A DNA stretch of 64,000 nt from an uncultured Bacteroidia bacterium. Its GTDB lineage: Bacteria; Bacteroidota; Bacteroidia; Bacteroidales; UBA932. The notes under the pieces are model-generated. The model was given only the letters and a program-made list of their open reading frames with translations, made no database searches and was not told the origin of the DNA. Shown here piece by piece: positions 33,601 to 42,203 of the stretch. The translations under genes and the position numbers were made by a program. The stretch covers positions 1 through 64,000 of the forward strand of contig CACYGW010000002.1 of the NCBI GenBank assembly GCA_902774045.1, given 5' to 3'. How positions within the stretch are numbered: the stretch's first letter is position 1; each line of letters opens with the position of its first letter.

Positions 33601-34515
33601 CTAAGAAAACGCGGCAATTTTTTGAAGCCAAAGAGAGTCAACTTCGTCAAAATAAGAGATATCCTTACTGTCTATGTCCAGTACGGCCGTAACACAGCCT
33701 TCCTTAATGACAGGAACCACGATTTCCGACTTGGAAAGCGCGCTGCAGGCAATGTGTCCGGGAAATTCCTCTACGTCCGGCACAACGATGGTACGGCCTT
33801 CCTTCCAGGCAGTGCCGCATACTCCCCTGCCGTAACCAATCCTTATGCAGGCAGCCGGCCCGGCAAAAGGTCCAAGCACAAGTTCCTCCCCGCGGTCACC
33901 GCCAAGTACGCGATAGAATCCAACCCAGAAGAAACGGAGCCTCTCCTGAAGCAGGGAGACTATCTCTGCCATACGGGCCACAGAATCGGGCTCGTCCCCC
34001 AGCAAATTCCTTATATCCTGCCAGGCCTTGAGGTAAACAAAGGTCTTGAGAGGAAGATGGCAGTATCCGCCCGGATTAGCCACAAGATAATCCTGATGAC
34101 GCTCCTCCGCCCGGTAGAAGTTTCTCAGAGGCTCAAGTTCCACTGCAAGAGGGGCCCCGGCCCTGGCGGCCTCACGGGCAAAAACAGCCTCCAGCACGGA
34201 AGACTCGGCGGCATCGGTATAATAAACCCCGGTACGGTAGCGGGTTCCCTCGTCGTGACCTTGTTTATTAAGGCTCAGAGGGTCGATGATGCAGAAAAAC
34301 AGGTCCGTGAGCGCCTCAAGCGAGATACGCTCCGGATTGTAAGTTACCTTCACTGTCTCTGCGAACCCGGTGGTATCGGTATAGACCTGTTCGTACGATG
34401 GGGATTCTATGTTGCCGTTGGCATAGCCGCAGAGTGTTTCGCTAACGCCTTCTACACCGCTGAAGAAGTGCTGTACGCCCCAGAAACACCCGCCGGCAAA
34501 ATATATTTCTTTCAT
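33601..34515 (-). CDS. Fusion of peptide-methionine-S-sulfoxide reductase (MsrA) with free-Met-R-sulfoxide reductase (fRMsr)
   Basis: The protein has 304 residues with two enzymes in one chain. Residues 1-~155 are MsrA: FAGGCFWG with catalytic Cys10, DPLSLNKQGHDEGTRYRTGV, and a Cys in NPGGYCHLPL. Residues ~170-304 are a GAF-fold free-methionine-(R)-sulfoxide reductase with IRIGYGRGVCGTAWKEGRT, VPDVEEFPGHIACS and SEIVVPV. Its three cysteines, 223, 233 and 257, have the same spacing (10 and 24) as E. coli fRMsr Cys84, 94 and 118. The protein should repair both S-epimers in proteins and free R-sulfoxide. It lies 10 bases downstream of trmH after the bat operon. Confidence 0.88.
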   Translation of the reverse strand: MKEIYFAGGCFWGVQHFFSGVEGVSETLCGYANGNIESPSYEQVYTDTTGFAETVKVTYNPERISLEALTDLFFCIIDPLSLNKQGHDEGTRYRTGVYYTDAAESSVLEAVFAREAARAGAPLAVELEPLRNFYRAEERHQDYLVANPGGYCHLPLKTFVYLKAWQDIRNLLGDEPDSVARMAEIVSLLQERLRFFWVGFYRVLGGDRGEELVLGPFAGPAACIRIGYGRGVCGTAWKEGRTIVVPDVEEFPGHIACSALSKSEIVVPVIKEGCVTAVLDIDSKDISYFDEVDSLWLQKIAAFS

Positions 34516-34525
34516 TTTTAATTAG

Positions 34526-35062
34526 TTAGCAAAGTTGGAAATGCAGTTGCCAAAGAATAATACCTATGGAAACAGACACGTTAAGAGAATGCTTTGTGCC
34601 GTACTGCGGAATCTCCAGGGAAAAATCAGAGGCGTCCACCACCTCCTGGCTTACGCCGTCCACCTCATTTCCAAACACCACGGCATATTTGCAGCCCGGC
34701 CGGGGAGTAAACTTATCCAGTTTCACGGACTCCGTAGTCTGTTCTGCGCTCACTATTGTGTATCCATCGGCCCTCAGCGCCCGGATGGCCTCCATTGTAT
34801 CGGCAGCCCAATGCCAGGGTACGCTGTCCTCCGCTCCCAGGGCAGATTTATGGATTTCGGCCGATGGTGGCGTGGCGCAGATTCCGCAAAGCCAGATCTG
34901 GTCTGCCTTGAAGCAGTCTGCACTCCGGAAGGCAGAGCCCACGTTGTGGGCGCTGCGCACATTGTCCAGCACGACGGCTATACCGCTGCCAGGGCGCTCC
35001 TTATACTGCCTGGCGTCCAGGCGGTCCATTTCTATGCAAAGCAGTTTTCGATTAAAAGACAT
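34526..35062 (-). CDS. TrmH/SpoU-family RNA 2'-O-methyltransferase
   Basis: This 178-residue minimal SPOUT methylase without an N-terminal RNA-binding domain has motifs VVLDNVRSAHNVGSAFRSAD, VFGNEVDGVSQEVVD and the knot-forming SLNVSVSIGIILW. The target RNA is unknown (tRNA is likely). It begins 15 bases after the batD-batE stop on the same strand. Confidence 0.9.
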   Translation of the reverse strand: MSFNRKLLCIEMDRLDARQYKERPGSGIAVVLDNVRSAHNVGSAFRSADCFKADQIWLCGICATPPSAEIHKSALGAEDSVPWHWAADTMEAIRALRADGYTIVSAEQTTESVKLDKFTPRPGCKYAVVFGNEVDGVSQEVVDASDFSLEIPQYGTKHSLNVSVSIGIILWQLHFQLC

Positions 35063-35077
35063 AGTGTTGCAAAGTCT

Positions 35078-37696
35078 CTAAATCACTTCTATATCTGAAG
35101 ACAGAATCCAGCCCTGACGGCCGTCAGAAAGCTCTATGTTGCTGTACTGCCCCACGGAATCCAGCACCTTTACCTTTACACCCTCGTGAAGCACAAAAAG
35201 GTCGCGGGACGCTGTTCCGCCCGTAGGGGTATTCTTCACGGAAGAAACCGGTTTCATTACAATTGCGCTGTCTTCCTTAAGGGAGTCGTTCTTCTGCCAG
35301 AGGGCAAAGCTAAGGGTAACTGCAAATAGCAGCACGGCGGCAATGCCTCCGTAGAAGTTGCCCCTTCTGGACGAGCCGCCCAGAGCAAACCTTATGGCAA
35401 AGAAGCAGGCCAGGGCAAAGAGAAGCAGCGACAGCACGGCCCAGGTGTTGGACGAAAGCGTGTAGCAGACGCCTCTGGCCCAGGATTTTAACAGGAATTC
35501 CGGCACTGCGTCTATCCTGTCCTGGATAAGCGACGAGGCATATTCCAGATTGTTGCGGGCATCGGTAAAGGAAGGATCGGCCTTAAGGGCTCGCTCGTAA
35601 TTAAGAATGGCCCTTGCCATATCGCCGGCCTTGAAAGCGGCGTTGCCAATGTTGTAACTAAGGACAGGAGAATGGTAACCATCGGCCTCTATCGCATTCC
35701 ATTGTACAAGGGCGTCGTCCCAAAGCCCATCGGAATAAGCCTGTACTCCCTTTGTCCAGAGAGAATCGGCCCGTGAAGACGGGGAGGCCAGGGCTCCGGG
35801 AACCATCAGCCCAAATAAAATTACAACGGAAAGCGCCTTGGCTGCCTTGGAAGAAGACGAACTCTTCATAGATGAATCAATTGCAGAAATTAGTCTTACG
35901 GCAGAGTCGTAATGGCCCTGTAGGGCTTCAGCTCCGCTTCCGGGAGCGTAACGGGCAAATTCGCAGGCATCAACCAGCGAGAGGAATTCGCCGGAAACCT
36001 CTTCTTTGACTCCTGCCTCTGCAAGGCGAGTAGAAATATTGTCGTGATCCAGTTCTTCCTGAGGCATGTTGAACTTGTCCGAGATATAACCCTGCAAGGC
36101 TTTGTGGAGTTCTTCGTAGAAGGCCCCGCCAATGTTCCTGTCCAGATAGCCCTTGGCGGCGGAAAGTCGCTTAAGAGCCATTCTGGTAGCCCTGCGCACG
36201 CGGGAACCGGCAACATCTGCCCTGCGGATGGCAGAGCGTCTGCGTATCAGCAAAAAGGCCACTGTAAAGAGTCCCATCAGCCCTATCAGCACGGGATATA
36301 CGGCCCTTCCAACCAGCATTGAGGTCTTTCCGGAAAGAGAGGGAACCGAGGTGCGTATAAAACGGATGTCCTCTGAAAGATTCCTGACTCCGGAGCGCTC
36401 GGGAAGCCTTAGCCCCTGCGAGCCATCGGATACCGGCGCGGAGCCGTCTCCGGAAACGGGGATTGACATCTCCCGGGTAGAAAGGGTTACCCATTTGCGG
36501 GAGTTAATGTCGTAGTAGGACCACTGCACCGGCTCCAGCACAAAGTCTCCCCTGCTTCTTGGGATGAAGGGATACTCGAAGGTCTTGCTGCCGGAGGTGC
36601 CGCCCTGAGTTGTCTTCTCTGAGGATTTAACGTCGTAGGCCTCAAAGTCAGGAGGGAAATTAACCTTGGGAGCTTCCAGCAGGGATACGTTTCCGTTACC
36701 GGTTATGGTAATGGTGAGCGATGCAGCCTCGTGCGCTGCCAGAGAGTCGCGGCTAAGAGAGGCTTTCATCGAGAAGGAGCCCACTCCGCCGTTAAAAGAT
36801 TCAGGTGCGCCGGCAGGGAGTTTGCTGACCGGAAGTTTTACGGGTTTTGTGTAGACTCTCTTGCGGATGGTTCTGTAACCATCGTCAAAAAATGAGTCGA
36901 ATACACTCTGGTTGCGCCTTGAAACCCTTATGTTTACTAGGCAGGTTATTTCCGATGCGTCTATCGTGAGGTCGCCGGCCTGCTGAGGAACCAGAATCCA
37001 ACTGCGCAGAAGGGCGCTGTTGTATATCTTGTCTCCGAGGACCTCCCTTTGGAACTCTATGTTTGTGGGAGATTCAAGAGGCTGGCTCCAGAACCCGGTG
37101 AACGAGGGGAAGCGGACATCCTCGAACCCGGCTATATCTACTTTCTGATAGAGCTTGAGTTCTGCCTTTACAGGCTCTCCTATCACTGCGCTGGAGCGGC
37201 TGAGATTAAGCCTTATGAAGAGATCGTCGTCGGAAATGGTTCCAGTCTGGGAGGCAGAGGGTTTGTCGCCGCTCTGGGACTGGCCGGCCTGGCTGCCGGA
37301 CGAGGAAGAAGAGCTCTTGACCACCTCTACCTGAAAAGATTCCGAACTTATCTGCCTGCCGTTCATTGTGGCAGTGGCCGGAGCAAGACTGAACTTACCC
37401 TCCTTGCGGGCAATCAGTATATAGGAATAAGAGTATTGGGACGATGTTGTAGTTTTTCCGCCACGGATTACCGTACTGGTAGAGGTTCCCGTCTGGGGGC
37501 CCCATACCACCTGGAAATCGTCGCCGGGTTTCCACTTAAAGTCTGAAGGACGGGACGATTGATCCGTGTCTATAACAAAGGAAAGGCTGAACTGCTCGCC
37601 CAGCGATACAATCTTCTGTCCTTGAACCTTGATGCTCTGAGCCCAGGCGAAGGCCGGAATCAGAACAAGAAACAATACTGAAAATAGTTTCCTCAT
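35078..37696 (-). CDS. batD: BatD-BatE fusion protein of the aerotolerance operon
   Basis: The protein is about 872 residues from ATG 37694-37696. Residues 1-~610 are BatD: signal peptide (MRKLFSVLFLVLIPAFAWAQ), Ig-like oxygen-tolerance domains, one membrane helix (~455-477) and a cytoplasmic helical domain. Then comes a second signal-peptide-like segment (~620-637, LSVVILFGLMVPGALA). It is followed by BatE features: TPR repeats (~645-715), two membrane helices (~752-772, 781-801) and an SH3-like domain (~825-872, VLHEGVKVKVLDSVGQYSNI). The internal signal-like segment is good evidence that two genes were joined. It starts four bases after batC. Confidence 0.88.
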   Translation of the reverse strand: MRKLFSVLFLVLIPAFAWAQSIKVQGQKIVSLGEQFSLSFVIDTDQSSRPSDFKWKPGDDFQVVWGPQTGTSTSTVIRGGKTTTSSQYSYSYILIARKEGKFSLAPATATMNGRQISSESFQVEVVKSSSSSSGSQAGQSQSGDKPSASQTGTISDDDLFIRLNLSRSSAVIGEPVKAELKLYQKVDIAGFEDVRFPSFTGFWSQPLESPTNIEFQREVLGDKIYNSALLRSWILVPQQAGDLTIDASEITCLVNIRVSRRNQSVFDSFFDDGYRTIRKRVYTKPVKLPVSKLPAGAPESFNGGVGSFSMKASLSRDSLAAHEAASLTITITGNGNVSLLEAPKVNFPPDFEAYDVKSSEKTTQGGTSGSKTFEYPFIPRSRGDFVLEPVQWSYYDINSRKWVTLSTREMSIPVSGDGSAPVSDGSQGLRLPERSGVRNLSEDIRFIRTSVPSLSGKTSMLVGRAVYPVLIGLMGLFTVAFLLIRRRSAIRRADVAGSRVRRATRMALKRLSAAKGYLDRNIGGAFYEELHKALQGYISDKFNMPQEELDHDNISTRLAEAGVKEEVSGEFLSLVDACEFARYAPGSGAEALQGHYDSAVRLISAIDSSMKSSSSSKAAKALSVVILFGLMVPGALASPSSRADSLWTKGVQAYSDGLWDDALVQWNAIEADGYHSPVLSYNIGNAAFKAGDMARAILNYERALKADPSFTDARNNLEYASSLIQDRIDAVPEFLLKSWARGVCYTLSSNTWAVLSLLLFALACFFAIRFALGGSSRRGNFYGGIAAVLLFAVTLSFALWQKNDSLKEDSAIVMKPVSSVKNTPTGGTASRDLFVLHEGVKVKVLDSVGQYSNIELSDGRQGWILSSDIEVI

Positions 37697-37700
37697 ATCG

Positions 37701-38387
37701 TTACCAATTCTTATCATTTTGTTTAACTCCAACGGCAGCCTTGGACTTCTCTACCTTCTCCTGAGTCTTTCTCTCCTTGTCCTGCATGGCCTGAAGCATT
37801 TGGCGGGCCTGCTCTGGAGAAACATTCACCTGAGCGGCCTGTGGCTGCTGATTCTGGTTTTGATCCTGGTTTTGGTTATTGTCCTGGTTATCCTGATTCT
37901 GGTCTTGATTATCCTGGCTGTCCTGATTCTGATTCTGGTTCTGCTGGCTTTGGTCCTGATTCTCAAGATGCTTCTTGGCGAAGATATAGTTCTCTTTTGC
38001 CTCCAGATTTCCCGGGTCTGCGATAAGACACTGCTTAAAGGCATCCACCGCTTCCTGCCACTGCTTGCGGGCTATGGCGGCGTCGCCAAGATTAAAGTAG
38101 TAGTCCGAGCAGTGCCCGCTCTCCGGAGCAAAGTCCTTTATGTGGCCAAGGGCCTCCGTGGCAGACTCGTAATCTCCCAGCCTGTAGTGCACGCTGGCCA
38201 GATTATAATTGGCCGCGAAGGAGGTAGAATCCTTGTCCAGAGCCCTCATGTATTCTACCGCAGCGTCGCGGAAGTTACCTTTTGCGAACTTGCGGTTTCC
38301 GGAGCGCACCTCCGCCCTGTCTATCTGGGCGAAAGCCTGCACCAGGCAGACTGCCAGAAGCAAAAATATCATCAAACCACGTCTCAT
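37701..38387 (-). CDS. batC: BatC-like TPR protein with Q/N-rich segment
   Basis: The protein has 228 residues: signal peptide 1-20, TPR repeats ~22-140 (AANYNLASVHYRLGDYESAT, DYYFNLGDAAIARKQWQEAV), then an almost pure Gln/Asn/Asp tract (143-183), and a C-terminal VSPEQARQMLQAMQDKERKT motif typical of BatC. It is thought to form a periplasmic complex with BatB. The start overlaps batB's stop (ATGA). Confidence 0.9.
   Translation of the reverse strand: MRRGLMIFLLLAVCLVQAFAQIDRAEVRSGNRKFAKGNFRDAAVEYMRALDKDSTSFAANYNLASVHYRLGDYESATEALGHIKDFAPESGHCSDYYFNLGDAAIARKQWQEAVDAFKQCLIADPGNLEAKENYIFAKKHLENQDQSQQNQNQNQDSQDNQDQNQDNQDNNQNQDQNQNQQPQAAQVNVSPEQARQMLQAMQDKERKTQEKVEKSKAAVGVKQNDKNW
37839..37961 (-). 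repeat. Q/N/D-rich low-complexity coding tract in batC
   Basis: About 41 codons drawn almost only from Gln, Asn and Asp with a few Ser, made of repeated CAG/AAC/GAC-type triplets. Short repeated units of this kind may vary in length between strains. Confidence 0.8.
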
Positions 38388-39388
38388 ACAAACAACTTTT
38401 TACGGGATTTGCGGCGGCCCAGCATAAAATCAATGGAGAACAGCACAAAGGCAAAGGCAAAGAAATACATGTACTGCTCGTCGTACTCTTCAAAGACCAC
38501 GGAGTTAAACTCCTCTTCTTCCATAGCCTTAATGTCGTCCACTATGGGATTGAGGCCGAACTCGTCCATTCCGGCGTGTATATAGGCTCCGCCTCCTGCA
38601 TTGGCCACATCCTTGAGGGCCTGCTCGTTAAGTTTGGTCACGACTATCTGTCCCTCGGAGTCCTTGAGCAGTCCTCCCTTAACCGGTATGGGCTGGCCCT
38701 TGGCGGAACCCACTCCTATGGTGTATACGGTTATTCCAGCCTCGCGGGCCTGGGCGGCTGCCGCCGTGGCATCGTCCTCGTGATTTTCTCCGTCGGATAT
38801 GATAATGATGGCCCGGCTTTTCTCGCTTTCAAGGCTGAAGCTGCGCATTGCGGTAAGTATGGCATCCCCTATCGCAGTACCCTGAACGGGAACCGACTCC
38901 GTGGATATGTTGCTTAGGAACATCTTGGCGGATACGTAGTCTGCCGTTATGGGGAGCTGCACAAAAGAGGAACCCGCAAAAATAATAAGGCCTATGCGGT
39001 CTTCCTTAAGGCGGTCCGTTATTCTGGAAATAGCCAGTTTTGCCCTGTCCAGACGGTTGGGGGTATAGTCCTGGGCCAGCATCGAGTTGGAAACGTCCAG
39101 GGCAATCATAACCTCTGCCCCGCGGCTCTTGCGCTCGCTTAACTTGGCCCCTATCTGAGGACGGCACAGACCTATCACAAAGAAGAAAAAGCCTATCGTG
39201 AAAAGTATCACCCTGGCCCAGTCCTTGGCTCCAGATACGGAAGGCATCAGCTCGCCCACCAGAACCTCGTCGCCCAAACGGCGGATACGGCGGCGTCTGA
39301 GACGGCGCATCACGGCAAAGGTTATGGGGATGACGGGTACCAGCAGAAGGAAGTACAGCCATCTGGCATCTGCAAGATAATATATCAT
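38384..39388 (-). CDS. batB: BatB, von Willebrand A-domain membrane protein
   Basis: The protein has 334 residues: two N-terminal membrane helices (~10-28, 58-78), VWA domain ~92-290 with an intact MIDAS start DVSNS (98-102), and a C-terminal helix (~308-325, FFAFAFVLFSIDFML). The metal-dependent adhesion fold sits in the periplasm. It overlaps batA and batC by four bases on each side. Confidence 0.93.
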   Translation of the reverse strand: MIYYLADARWLYFLLLVPVIPITFAVMRRLRRRRIRRLGDEVLVGELMPSVSGAKDWARVILFTIGFFFFVIGLCRPQIGAKLSERKSRGAEVMIALDVSNSMLAQDYTPNRLDRAKLAISRITDRLKEDRIGLIIFAGSSFVQLPITADYVSAKMFLSNISTESVPVQGTAIGDAILTAMRSFSLESEKSRAIIIISDGENHEDDATAAAAQAREAGITVYTIGVGSAKGQPIPVKGGLLKDSEGQIVVTKLNEQALKDVANAGGGAYIHAGMDEFGLNPIVDDIKAMEEEEFNSVVFEEYDEQYMYFFAFAFVLFSIDFMLGRRKSRKKLFV

Positions 39389-40368
39389 GGCAACCTCCTC
39401 ATTATCAGTTTTACAAAAAGTTCCAGCAGAAGCAGCAGCAGCGCCGCAATGGCATACCGCGGGAAGAGCTCCTTGTACACGGGGAAACTGTCTATTGTGG
39501 TGCGAACCTTCTCCATCTGGTTAATCTCTCCGAAAATCTCCTGGAGCTTGGTATTGTCGGTTGCCCTGAAATATCGCCCCCCGGTAGTTGTGGCTATGCT
39601 TCGCAGAAGGGGCTCGTCCAGCTCTACCTTCACCTGCTGCATCTGCATCCCGAAGGGAGTCATGACAGGATAAGGGGCGGTTCCGTTGTCGCCTACGCCT
39701 ATGGTGTAAACCCTTACCCCATAGGTCTTGGCAATCTCGGCTGCGGTCTCGGGAGGAATCTCTCCCATGTTATTGACACCATCGGTCAGTAAAATGACAA
39801 CCCGGCTCTTGGCCTCGGAATCCTTGATTCTGGCTACCGCGGTGGCCAATCCGTTGCCTATGGCCGTTCCGTCGTCTATAAGGCCGGTCTGAATCTCCTT
39901 CATCATGTTGATGAGGGTGGCCCTGTCGGTGGTAAGAGGGCATTGGGTATAACTTTCGCCCGCAAAGACCACGATTCCCATCCTGTCCGACGGCCTCTGA
40001 CCCACGAACTCTATAGCTATGTCCTTGGAGGCGCTTATCCTGTCAGGGGTGAAATCCCTGGCCAGCATACTTGTAGATACGTCCATCGCAAAGACGATGT
40101 CTATACCCTCGGTGTCTATTTTTTCCAGTTCCGATGATGACCTGGGCCTGGCCAGGCAGATCACCAGAAGACAAAGCGCAAGGGTCCTCAGCACTGCGGG
40201 CACGTGCACCAGCACGCTCCAGAGGCTGAAGCCTCCCTTGCTCCAGGGCTCCAGGGTAGATACCCTAAGATGGGGTTCCCTGCGGAAGACCTGCCTGTAG
40301 ATGTACAGGGCGGCCAGCAGCAGGGGCACGGCCAGGAGCCAAAGTATATTAGGATGCTCAAAGAACAT
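39385..40368 (-). CDS. batA: BatA, von Willebrand A-domain membrane protein
   Basis: The protein has 327 residues: N-terminal helices ~8-25 and ~55-75, VWA domain with MIDAS DVSTS (96-100) and a later LLTDGVNNMGEIPP loop, and a C-terminal helix. It is paralogous to batB next door. The family is associated with oxygen tolerance in Bacteroides, acting with MoxR and DUF58 partners encoded upstream. The start overlaps the BatD-like gene by 11 bases. Confidence 0.93.
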   Translation of the reverse strand: MFFEHPNILWLLAVPLLLAALYIYRQVFRREPHLRVSTLEPWSKGGFSLWSVLVHVPAVLRTLALCLLVICLARPRSSSELEKIDTEGIDIVFAMDVSTSMLARDFTPDRISASKDIAIEFVGQRPSDRMGIVVFAGESYTQCPLTTDRATLINMMKEIQTGLIDDGTAIGNGLATAVARIKDSEAKSRVVILLTDGVNNMGEIPPETAAEIAKTYGVRVYTIGVGDNGTAPYPVMTPFGMQMQQVKVELDEPLLRSIATTTGGRYFRATDNTKLQEIFGEINQMEKVRTTIDSFPVYKELFPRYAIAALLLLLLELFVKLIMRRLP

Positions 40369-41299
40369 TGTTTTCTATCTCCTCCTGATAAGTATCGGTA
40401 ACAAATCTCACTGCCAGAGGCAGGGCCTTGGCATTGTAATCATCGTCCACTGTCATCTTTGCAAACTTCACGAAATCCGATGTCTCAAAGAGTTCCTTCA
40501 GCGGTTCTTTATATTCCTGGGGGAATTCCGTTTCCTTGATGGCCTTGAAAATCTCTGCCGTGGTCATCTCCATAGCCCCGAACTGGTAACGGGAAGCAAT
40601 GTATTCGCGTAGGGTATCGGTAATTCCGGAATAATAGGCCTTCTGCTTTTCCGGGACCCAGTACTTGTTGCCGCGAAGTTTGTCCAGCTTGCGGAGGGCA
40701 ACTATATGGGCAGGTTCCGGGGCAACGGGAACGCCGTTCTTCTTGTTCCTGAAGTACCTGATTCCGTAATAGGTTCCCAGGGCCATGAGCACCAGGGCCA
40801 GCACTGCAAGCAGGTAGGGCAGAATCTCGGCAAAAGTAAGGGGATATCCTATCTGGCCGCGGATGTCGTGCACCTGGAAGGTGGCGGTATCCACAGGCAT
40901 TGTCTTTACGCTTAGCTTACTGCCCTTGAATACAAGGGTGTCCGTATCGCCCCCGGGGAGAAGCCGGGCTATGCGGATATCGGGAAGAAGGTATTCTCCT
41001 TCGTCGAAGGATGTTATGGTGATGGCGGCCTCCATCTCCAGGTTGCCGGCCTTATTTTTAAGGGTGTCGATGGTCCAGGCCGATACTGACTCTACCCCCT
41101 GCATAAGAACGTTGTCCTTGTACTCCGGCAGGGCGACTACAGTGCCTTCCGGTGCGGCAAAAGCCGCCCCGTAGGAAAGCTGGTCTGCAATTAGCACCGA
41201 ATCTCTCTTCTGAAGCTGCCTCAGGAAGGTCTCCTCTCCCTGGGCGAAGGCAGGAAGAGCCACCAGGAAAGCCAGCGCCGATATGATTGTTTTTCTCAT
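40358..41299 (-). CDS. BatD-like membrane protein of the moxR/bat operon
   Basis: The protein has 313 residues: signal peptide 1-~21, a periplasmic beta-rich domain (~22-155), one membrane helix (~158-178, PYLLAVLALVLMALGTYYGI), then a cytoplasmic helical domain with KQKAYYSGITDTLREYIASR and AMEMTTAEIFKAI, resembling the C-terminal region of BatD/DUF4381 proteins. It lies one base after the DUF58 gene. Probably an assembly partner of BatA/B. No enzymatic motif seen. Confidence 0.78.
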   Translation of the reverse strand: MRKTIISALAFLVALPAFAQGEETFLRQLQKRDSVLIADQLSYGAAFAAPEGTVVALPEYKDNVLMQGVESVSAWTIDTLKNKAGNLEMEAAITITSFDEGEYLLPDIRIARLLPGGDTDTLVFKGSKLSVKTMPVDTATFQVHDIRGQIGYPLTFAEILPYLLAVLALVLMALGTYYGIRYFRNKKNGVPVAPEPAHIVALRKLDKLRGNKYWVPEKQKAYYSGITDTLREYIASRYQFGAMEMTTAEIFKAIKETEFPQEYKEPLKELFETSDFVKFAKMTVDDDYNAKALPLAVRFVTDTYQEEIENNVL

Positions 41300-41300
41300 A

Positions 41301-42194
41301 CTACCTGCTCCTGAATAATGAAATTAGGGCCTTCACATAGTCCTGGTCCGTGGCCACGTCCACGCAGTCTATCTTGTGCTTAAGCATTAGCTGGTCTGCC
41401 GCGCGCACGGAGGCGTGCCACCATTTGGAATACTCCCGGCGGACCCTGGAGCTGGACGTGTTGATGATGGCCGTATGCCCGGTCTCTGCATCCTTGGCAT
41501 TTACTATGCCCACGGAGGGGATGGTCCTCTCCCTGGGGTCGTAAATCCTTATTACGGAAAGGTCGTGCCTACCGGCCGCAACTTTCATTGCATCCGTGTA
41601 CCTTGGGCTGCCGTCCGGGGCGGCATCTACCATATCGGAAAGCAAAAAGGCCGTACAGCGTTTCTTGAGCGCGCCTGTAGCAAAGCGCAGGGCCTCGCCA
41701 ATATTGGTACCGTCGCTCCGGGGTTCCCATTCAAGAACCTCGCGTATAATATGAAGAAGGTGGCTGCGGCCCTTTGCCGGAGGTATGAATTTCTCTACCT
41801 TGTCGCTAAAAAGCAGGGCTCCCACCTTATCGTTGTTTATTATGGCGCTGAAGGCCAGCACGGCGGCGATTTCCGCCGTCATATCCCTCTTTGTACGGGT
41901 GGTGGTGCCAAACAGGCCGGAGCGGCTTATGTCTATGAGCAGCATCACCGTAAGTTCCCTTTCCTCCTCGAAAATCTTAACGTACGGAGCACTCATACGG
42001 GCGGTGACATTCCAGTCCATACTACGGACATCATCGCCCCACTGGTACTCCCTAACCTCGCTGAAGGCCATACCTCTGCCCTTGAAGGCCGAATGATACT
42101 CTCCCGCAAAAATCTGGTGCGAGAGGGCCTTGGTCCTGATCTCAAGCTTGCGGACCTTCTTAAGCAGCTGGGTTGTAGTGGTTTTCTCCATCAA
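41301..42194 (-). CDS. DUF58 domain protein of the MoxR/Bat system
   Basis: The protein has 297 residues, cytoplasmic. DUF58 hallmark GMAFSEVREYQWGDDVRSMD, then WNVTARMSAPYVKIFEEERE, and a VWA-like DISRSGLFG metal site (~90). Members bind MoxR ATPases and VWA proteins. The gene lies nine bases after moxR. Confidence 0.92.
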   Translation of the reverse strand: MMEKTTTTQLLKKVRKLEIRTKALSHQIFAGEYHSAFKGRGMAFSEVREYQWGDDVRSMDWNVTARMSAPYVKIFEEERELTVMLLIDISRSGLFGTTTRTKRDMTAEIAAVLAFSAIINNDKVGALLFSDKVEKFIPPAKGRSHLLHIIREVLEWEPRSDGTNIGEALRFATGALKKRCTAFLLSDMVDAAPDGSPRYTDAMKVAAGRHDLSVIRIYDPRERTIPSVGIVNAKDAETGHTAIINTSSSRVRREYSKWWHASVRAADQLMLKHKIDCVDVATDQDYVKALISLFRSR

Positions 42195-42203
42195 AACCTT
42201 CCG

